64,000 bases of DNA, from NCBI GenBank assembly GCA_965220415.1, contig OZ244829.1, forward strand, positions 4,898,001 to 4,962,000, written 5' to 3'. Source of the stretch: JAJDTR01 sp965220415. Its GTDB lineage: Bacteria; Poribacteria; WGA-4E; JAJDTR01. The position numbers and the translations under genes were made by a program. Below the pieces are notes generated by a model. That model saw only the letters and a program-made list of their open reading frames with translations. It was not told the origin of the DNA and searched no databases. Below, piece by piece: positions 60,599-64,000 of the stretch. Numbering within the stretch: the stretch's first letter is position 1; each line of letters starts with the position of its first letter.

Positions 60599-61264
60599 AT
60601 GCCTACAAAACTGTCTACACAGAAGCCTGCGCTCCTCAATGGAAGATTCTTGTATAGACTATCAATCGTAATGCTCATCACCACACTACTCGGCTGTGGT
60701 ACCAGATCAGGTGGATACTCCGAATTCGGGCCATCATTAGAACGTACCAGTTTTAGTGAGGAATGGTCAATCTATAATCAAGACGATAATCTATTAGAAT
60801 CAGGTGCAATAGATGATTCTAGTTTTGAGCCTGCCGCATATGTGAAGTTAGGGCTCGGACTCGGAGAGCAGACTATTGTTCATACAATACTCAAAAATGG
60901 TAGTCCGAGTTCTATTGGTGGCGGCTTAACCATTTTCTTTAAGAAAACAGCGCCTTCAGTATTCTTTGATGTTTCAATTAATTCTCTAGGCTTGCAAACT
61001 AACATTCTTAGAAGTTACGACTTCCGTACAGGTATTCGGGGTACAGGCGTAACTGTAGGTGCAGGCTATGAGTTCTCGGGCAGGTATGCACTGAAACTTG
61101 ACCTCACCAAAGGGGAGTATGAGATATACCAGAGTAACTCTGATGCAGTTGATGTGCTTGTAACCTTCCTTTCACTGTTCACCGAAATACCAGATTACGA
61201 ATACATCGAAGGTAATGCTGATTCATTCACAGTTTCACTGAAGGGTATCGTCCTTCTATACTAA
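60599..61264 (+). CDS. Lipoprotein, probable beta-rich outer-membrane-associated
   Basis: The 221-aa product starts at ATG 60599 after a strong AAAGGAGG. A 30-residue signal ends in lipobox LLGC. The rest is Gly/Ser/Asn-rich with alternating hydrophobic strands (YVKLGLGLGEQTIVHTIL; GLTIFFKKTAPSVFFDVSI; GTGVTVGAGYEFSGRYALKLDL; SFTVSLKGIVLLY). This is the look of a small beta-barrel or beta-sandwich. Base composition is more AT-rich than its neighbours, a hint of separate origin. No family recognised. Confidence 0.75.
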   Translation: MPTKLSTQKPALLNGRFLYRLSIVMLITTLLGCGTRSGGYSEFGPSLERTSFSEEWSIYNQDDNLLESGAIDDSSFEPAAYVKLGLGLGEQTIVHTILKNGSPSSIGGGLTIFFKKTAPSVFFDVSINSLGLQTNILRSYDFRTGIRGTGVTVGAGYEFSGRYALKLDLTKGEYEIYQSNSDAVDVLVTFLSLFTEIPDYEYIEGNADSFTVSLKGIVLLY

Positions 61265-61424
61265 TATCTTTTTCTTATCTTCCGCATAATAGACTTGTGT
61301 AGTCTCGAATTGTCACATATCAGATCTTGGGGAATATATTTACAACCGAGTAAAATCACGAAGGTACTACCGTGAGTCCGATTGATTGACCTGTTTGCCC
61401 TTCCATCATCAACTTCATTTTTAC

Positions 61425-61680
61425 GAAGTAACACACCACATTGAGGATCTCTATCGCGCTCATTATCCATTCGCTTGAACCTCTGGAGCGCGGGACTCTG
61501 GACATGTCGCATTCTATTGACATCGAAGATTACTATGGGAGCTCTATCGCCTTCGTTATTCACTCATTTGATCGCTCGCTATTCACTCGCTTGATCCTCT
61601 GGATCGAGGAAAGAGACTCCGACTAGAACGTGATACTTGCGGAAAGGATAATTCCGACAGGGATAATGGCGTGCTGTCAA
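61425..61680 (+). repeat. R7 repeat with nested R6 units
   Basis: It has the same composite structure as 59735-59990, with R6 insertions at the same two places in R7 (61443-61480 and 61527-61597). Confidence 0.6.
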
Positions 61681-61763
61681 GTATGATGCAGGATACTGCC
61701 AACTGAAAAATTAAACTTTTAGGTGCTTGATAATGCGGAAGATAAATTTTTAGATACTTATTT

Positions 61764-61826
61764 CGTAATTGTTTAGTCCATCGGTCTGGATTTGGCAATC
61801 TAAACCGAGCGGGAGCAGGGAACGTG
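61764..61826 (+). mobile_element. R2 element fragment (left part)
   Basis: It begins TAATTGTTTAGTCCATCGG and follows R2 for about 60 bp with a damaged internal hairpin (GGATTTGGCAATC), then diverges. The right end is missing. Confidence 0.65.
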
Positions 61827-61955
61827 CCGAATTCACGGATACTGCTATGTGGAAAATGGCGGGAAATACCCTAACCATCATTGATTAGGAAACTACTATT
61901 GTATTGATTAGATCACCATAGAACGCACTAAAAATTGCGTGGAGGAAGGCTGGCG

Positions 61956-62948
61956 ATGCCATTTCAGAACCGACGACAAATAAGAAACATGATTACACTT
62001 CTTGTGGTCATGCTCTGCATTTCTAGTTGCGCTGCTCTTGAGGAGGCAAGCAAGCGCCGGCAGGAGAAGATTAAACAGCAGCAGAGCAAGCGCTACTTGA
62101 CGCTGGCACGTCCGGATGCACAGATTTCGGTGTCAACCGGCGCACTGGAGATTGGAAGCGACCATTATACACTCACGTTCCACGAAGACCTGCTCAAAAA
62201 CAAAGCCTTCGACGAACCGAGAGAGCGCGAAGAATTCGGACGCGGCGCGCTGGTGTATATGGAGAGCCTTTATACGTTCATTGAGGAGTTGTTCGGCATC
62301 GAACCGCCAGTCCGCCGCATTGGTATTATACTTTACGAGGTGTTTCAGGGCACGACGCGAGTTGCCATAACGGAGACGAATTACAGCATGACGCCTCAGG
62401 GCAATGAAGTGCTGCGAACGGTGGGCAAGGTAACGATGCACTTCCCGATGGCGATGTTTGACCAGAGAGACGTGCGGGCACACGAGTTGACGCATGCGTT
62501 TACTACGGTTTACTACTTTCCCGTATGGTTCACCGAAGGGATAGCCGTGTTTGTACAGAACGAGTACGCCAAAGGCTCAGGGCATTTAGAGATTGATCTT
62601 CATAACCAGATGAAACTCGACATGGACAATGTGAACGCTATCCAAACGTGGGAGGGGCACGGATCACACGATTCGGAGTGGGGCTACTCCTACTCGTACT
62701 CGATCGCCAAAGCGTTGTACGAGCGATTGGGCGACGATTTCTACCCCGAACTGTTCCGAATCATCAAGCAGGAGCGGCTCCATCAAAAACTGCCGCGGCA
62801 GATGAAGACGAGCATGCTGATTTACTACATGAATCAAGCTGCAGGGGAAGACCTTGTTCCGTTCTTTCAGGAACTCAAATTCAATGTCCAACGGTTAACA
62901 CGACGGGAGATCGAGTCGGTTATCCGGCAGGCAACACCATCTCGATAG
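61956..62948 (+). CDS. Lipoprotein with gluzincin-type metalloprotease domain
   Basis: The 330-aa product starts at ATG 61956, preferred over TTG 61935 because GGAGGAAGG lies about 10 nt upstream. The lipobox is CISSC near residue 25. The zinc motif HELTHAF is followed about 12 residues later by a glutamate in FTEGIAVFVQNEYA, the gluzincin arrangement (peptidase MA-like/M61-like). YSYSIAKALYERLG and a C-terminal helical bundle complete the fold. It is probably an envelope peptidase facing the periplasm. The discoidin-like lipoprotein follows 16 nt later and is likely co-transcribed. Confidence 0.85.
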   Translation: MPFQNRRQIRNMITLLVVMLCISSCAALEEASKRRQEKIKQQQSKRYLTLARPDAQISVSTGALEIGSDHYTLTFHEDLLKNKAFDEPREREEFGRGALVYMESLYTFIEELFGIEPPVRRIGIILYEVFQGTTRVAITETNYSMTPQGNEVLRTVGKVTMHFPMAMFDQRDVRAHELTHAFTTVYYFPVWFTEGIAVFVQNEYAKGSGHLEIDLHNQMKLDMDNVNAIQTWEGHGSHDSEWGYSYSYSIAKALYERLGDDFYPELFRIIKQERLHQKLPRQMKTSMLIYYMNQAAGEDLVPFFQELKFNVQRLTRREIESVIRQATPSR

Positions 62949-62964
62949 GGAGGAACAGAAGCGC

Positions 62965-63612
62965 ATGAATATACCATCAACAATGACAGTTGTCTTGATT
63001 GCAGCAATCATCGCATCATCGACCGGGTGCGCCAGTATATCTGTCAAGCAGGCGTGGAGCAGCAACTTCGCTCTCACCGACGGCACAACGGCAAACGATC
63101 CGGCGATTATAGACGGAAACGTTGGAACGCTTGGGCAATCGCAGTACGTAGAAGCCACCGGCGATGCGATTATGGGTATGGAGGCGCAATCCGAAGCTAT
63201 CATCCTCCTGCCCGAACCCAAGTCCATCCACCGCGTCGTGATTCATTCGCCCAATTTGCGCGCATTTGACATCTGGATAACTGACGCGCAAGGCAGGTGG
63301 GAGAAAATTAAGGAGGTACAGAGTAACAAGAAGAAGATTATAGACCTTCGATTCGGTCGGACCGTGTATACGGCTGGCGTGAAGGTCAGGGTGCGCCGCA
63401 CTTCCGACGATGCGACGCTGCGCCGCAAGAATGTTCGCAATGTGCGCGGGTGGATCACGTATAGCGGAAACACAAACGCGCCTGCAAAGATTGCGGAGAT
63501 TGAGTTGTACGGTTTTGTCTCGGAGTCCGATGGTGCGAGCACCGTCACTCAAACGTCTACCAGTAGTACAACCGAGGAGGAACTTGACGAGATAGATCTG
63601 TTTTTGAAATGA
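62965..63612 (+). CDS. Lipoprotein with discoidin (F5/8 type C)-like domain
   Basis: The 215-aa product starts at ATG 62965, preceded by GGGAGGA. Lipobox SSTGC. The mature domain reads like a galactose-binding/discoidin module: NDPAIIDGNVGTLGQSQY, EAIILLPEPKSIHRVVIHSPNLRAFDIWITDAQGRWEKIKEV, VRVRRTSDD, AKIAEIELYGF. The tail is Thr/Ser then acidic. It may bind glycans or anchor its protease neighbour. It ends before a repeat zone. Confidence 0.85.
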   Translation: MNIPSTMTVVLIAAIIASSTGCASISVKQAWSSNFALTDGTTANDPAIIDGNVGTLGQSQYVEATGDAIMGMEAQSEAIILLPEPKSIHRVVIHSPNLRAFDIWITDAQGRWEKIKEVQSNKKKIIDLRFGRTVYTAGVKVRVRRTSDDATLRRKNVRNVRGWITYSGNTNAPAKIAEIELYGFVSESDGASTVTQTSTSSTTEEELDEIDLFLK

Positions 63613-63613
63613 A

Positions 63614-64000
63614 ACAATAGACATCTTTCCAAAATGGATCTGTGTAGTTACAGTAATCTTGGAGACTAGAATAACTACACCGATAATGGTTTGGAGATTG
63701 CTCTCCAATAAGTGCTTTCGATTCTTCAGTGAAAGCACTTTAACTAACACATCAAGTATTTGATGATAGGTAATTGTTTAGTTCAGTCCAGAACTTACGC
63801 GCCAACAGGAAATCGCGACCTGGAGATCGCTCCTACATTACGCTCAGGGATCTCTATCAGGATCTACTATCGCCTTCACTCTTCGTTCAGTTGATCACTC
63901 GCTATTCACTCGCTTGATCGCACCTACCGGCATGGTAGAACAGTTTCTTGTGACAGTTTTGTAAGCATTAAATACTTAGCGAATGAACCACCAAACAATG
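63614..64000. repeat. Repeat-rich right edge: R5 end, R1 fragment, R6, edge repeat
   Basis: CAATAGACATCTTTCC (63615) is an R5 end without a visible partner. An R1 interior fragment lies at about 63790-63838 (CGCGACCTGGAGATCGCTCC), then R6 at 63848-63920. The final stretch (ACCTACCGG...GAATGAACCA) parallels 297-386 at the left edge. No gene. Confidence 0.55.

Noticed and set aside
1..64000. tRNA or rRNA genes
   Set aside because: No cloverleaf with a conserved T-loop or rRNA core sequence was recognised by eye. A covariance search would be needed to exclude a diverged tRNA.

Overview
The window looks like a chromosomal fragment of an uncultured Gram-negative bacterium, most plausibly a Poribacteria-like lineage. 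This is inference from gene content: many lipoproteins, two formylglycine-generating-enzyme-type proteins, two phytanoyl-CoA dioxygenase-family oxygenases, ASPIC/UnbV and cohesin-type surface proteins, and a C-terminal sorting-like motif FPNPFNPETW. Genes are loosely packed. Long intergenic stretches are filled with several families of short non-coding mobile repeats. No tRNA, rRNA, CRISPR array, integrase or intact transposase was recognised.

Layout. 1-3,230: exported proteins and repeats. 3,238-8,971: housekeeping genes on the minus strand (coaBC, gmk, yicC, a polyferredoxin) interrupted by a toxin-antitoxin-like pair (PIN/DUF4411 with an XRE-ImmA/IrrE protein). 9,309-16,763: a haem-oxygenase-fold oxidase, a SnoaL-like protein, an FGE-like protein, gamma-glutamyltransferase, rsmI, and a cohesin-domain surface protein with a long Pro-Glu-Thr repeat. 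17,176-27,028: uppP, a probable selenoprotein, two VOC-fold proteins, an MBL hydrolase, and a MacA/MacB-like export locus with two permeases and an adaptor but no ATPase. 27,618-38,072: alpha/beta hydrolase-fxsA-CRTAC1-like genes, convergent clpB and dnaK, a single-domain response regulator and a TVP38-type membrane protein. 38,317-49,366: a coiled-coil membrane protein, a GT9 glycosyltransferase, a cold-shock protein, the two dioxygenases, paralogous lipoproteins and a branched-chain-type substrate-binding lipoprotein. 50,399-57,032: the two-component locus described next. 57,538-64,000: small proteins, lipoproteins and a gluzincin-type protease.

Two things stand out. First, a PAS-rich sensor kinase (50,399-52,891) is followed by a sigma-54-dependent response regulator (53,539-55,470). 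Directly downstream are three repeat units, each with three copies of an inverted repeat TGTCCCA-N3-TGGGACA and a near-consensus -24/-12 promoter. In the first two units the promoter points at a ~122-nt transcript that would start within a few bases of a perfect 5' hairpin and end in a T-tailed terminator. This layout recalls Qrr sRNAs with LuxO, or CrcZ with CbrAB, but the sequences are unfamiliar to me. Second, the gene at 18,212-19,315 carries one in-frame TGA exactly where a thioredoxin CxxC motif should begin (U-P-L-C). A GGUC-loop hairpin starts 11 nt after the TGA, which is the expected bacterial SECIS geometry.

The repeats form at least six families of probable MITE-like elements. Some have visible target duplications or an internal empty-site comparison. 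There is also an abundant mini-repeat whose copies are bounded by GATC and sit inside other repeats.
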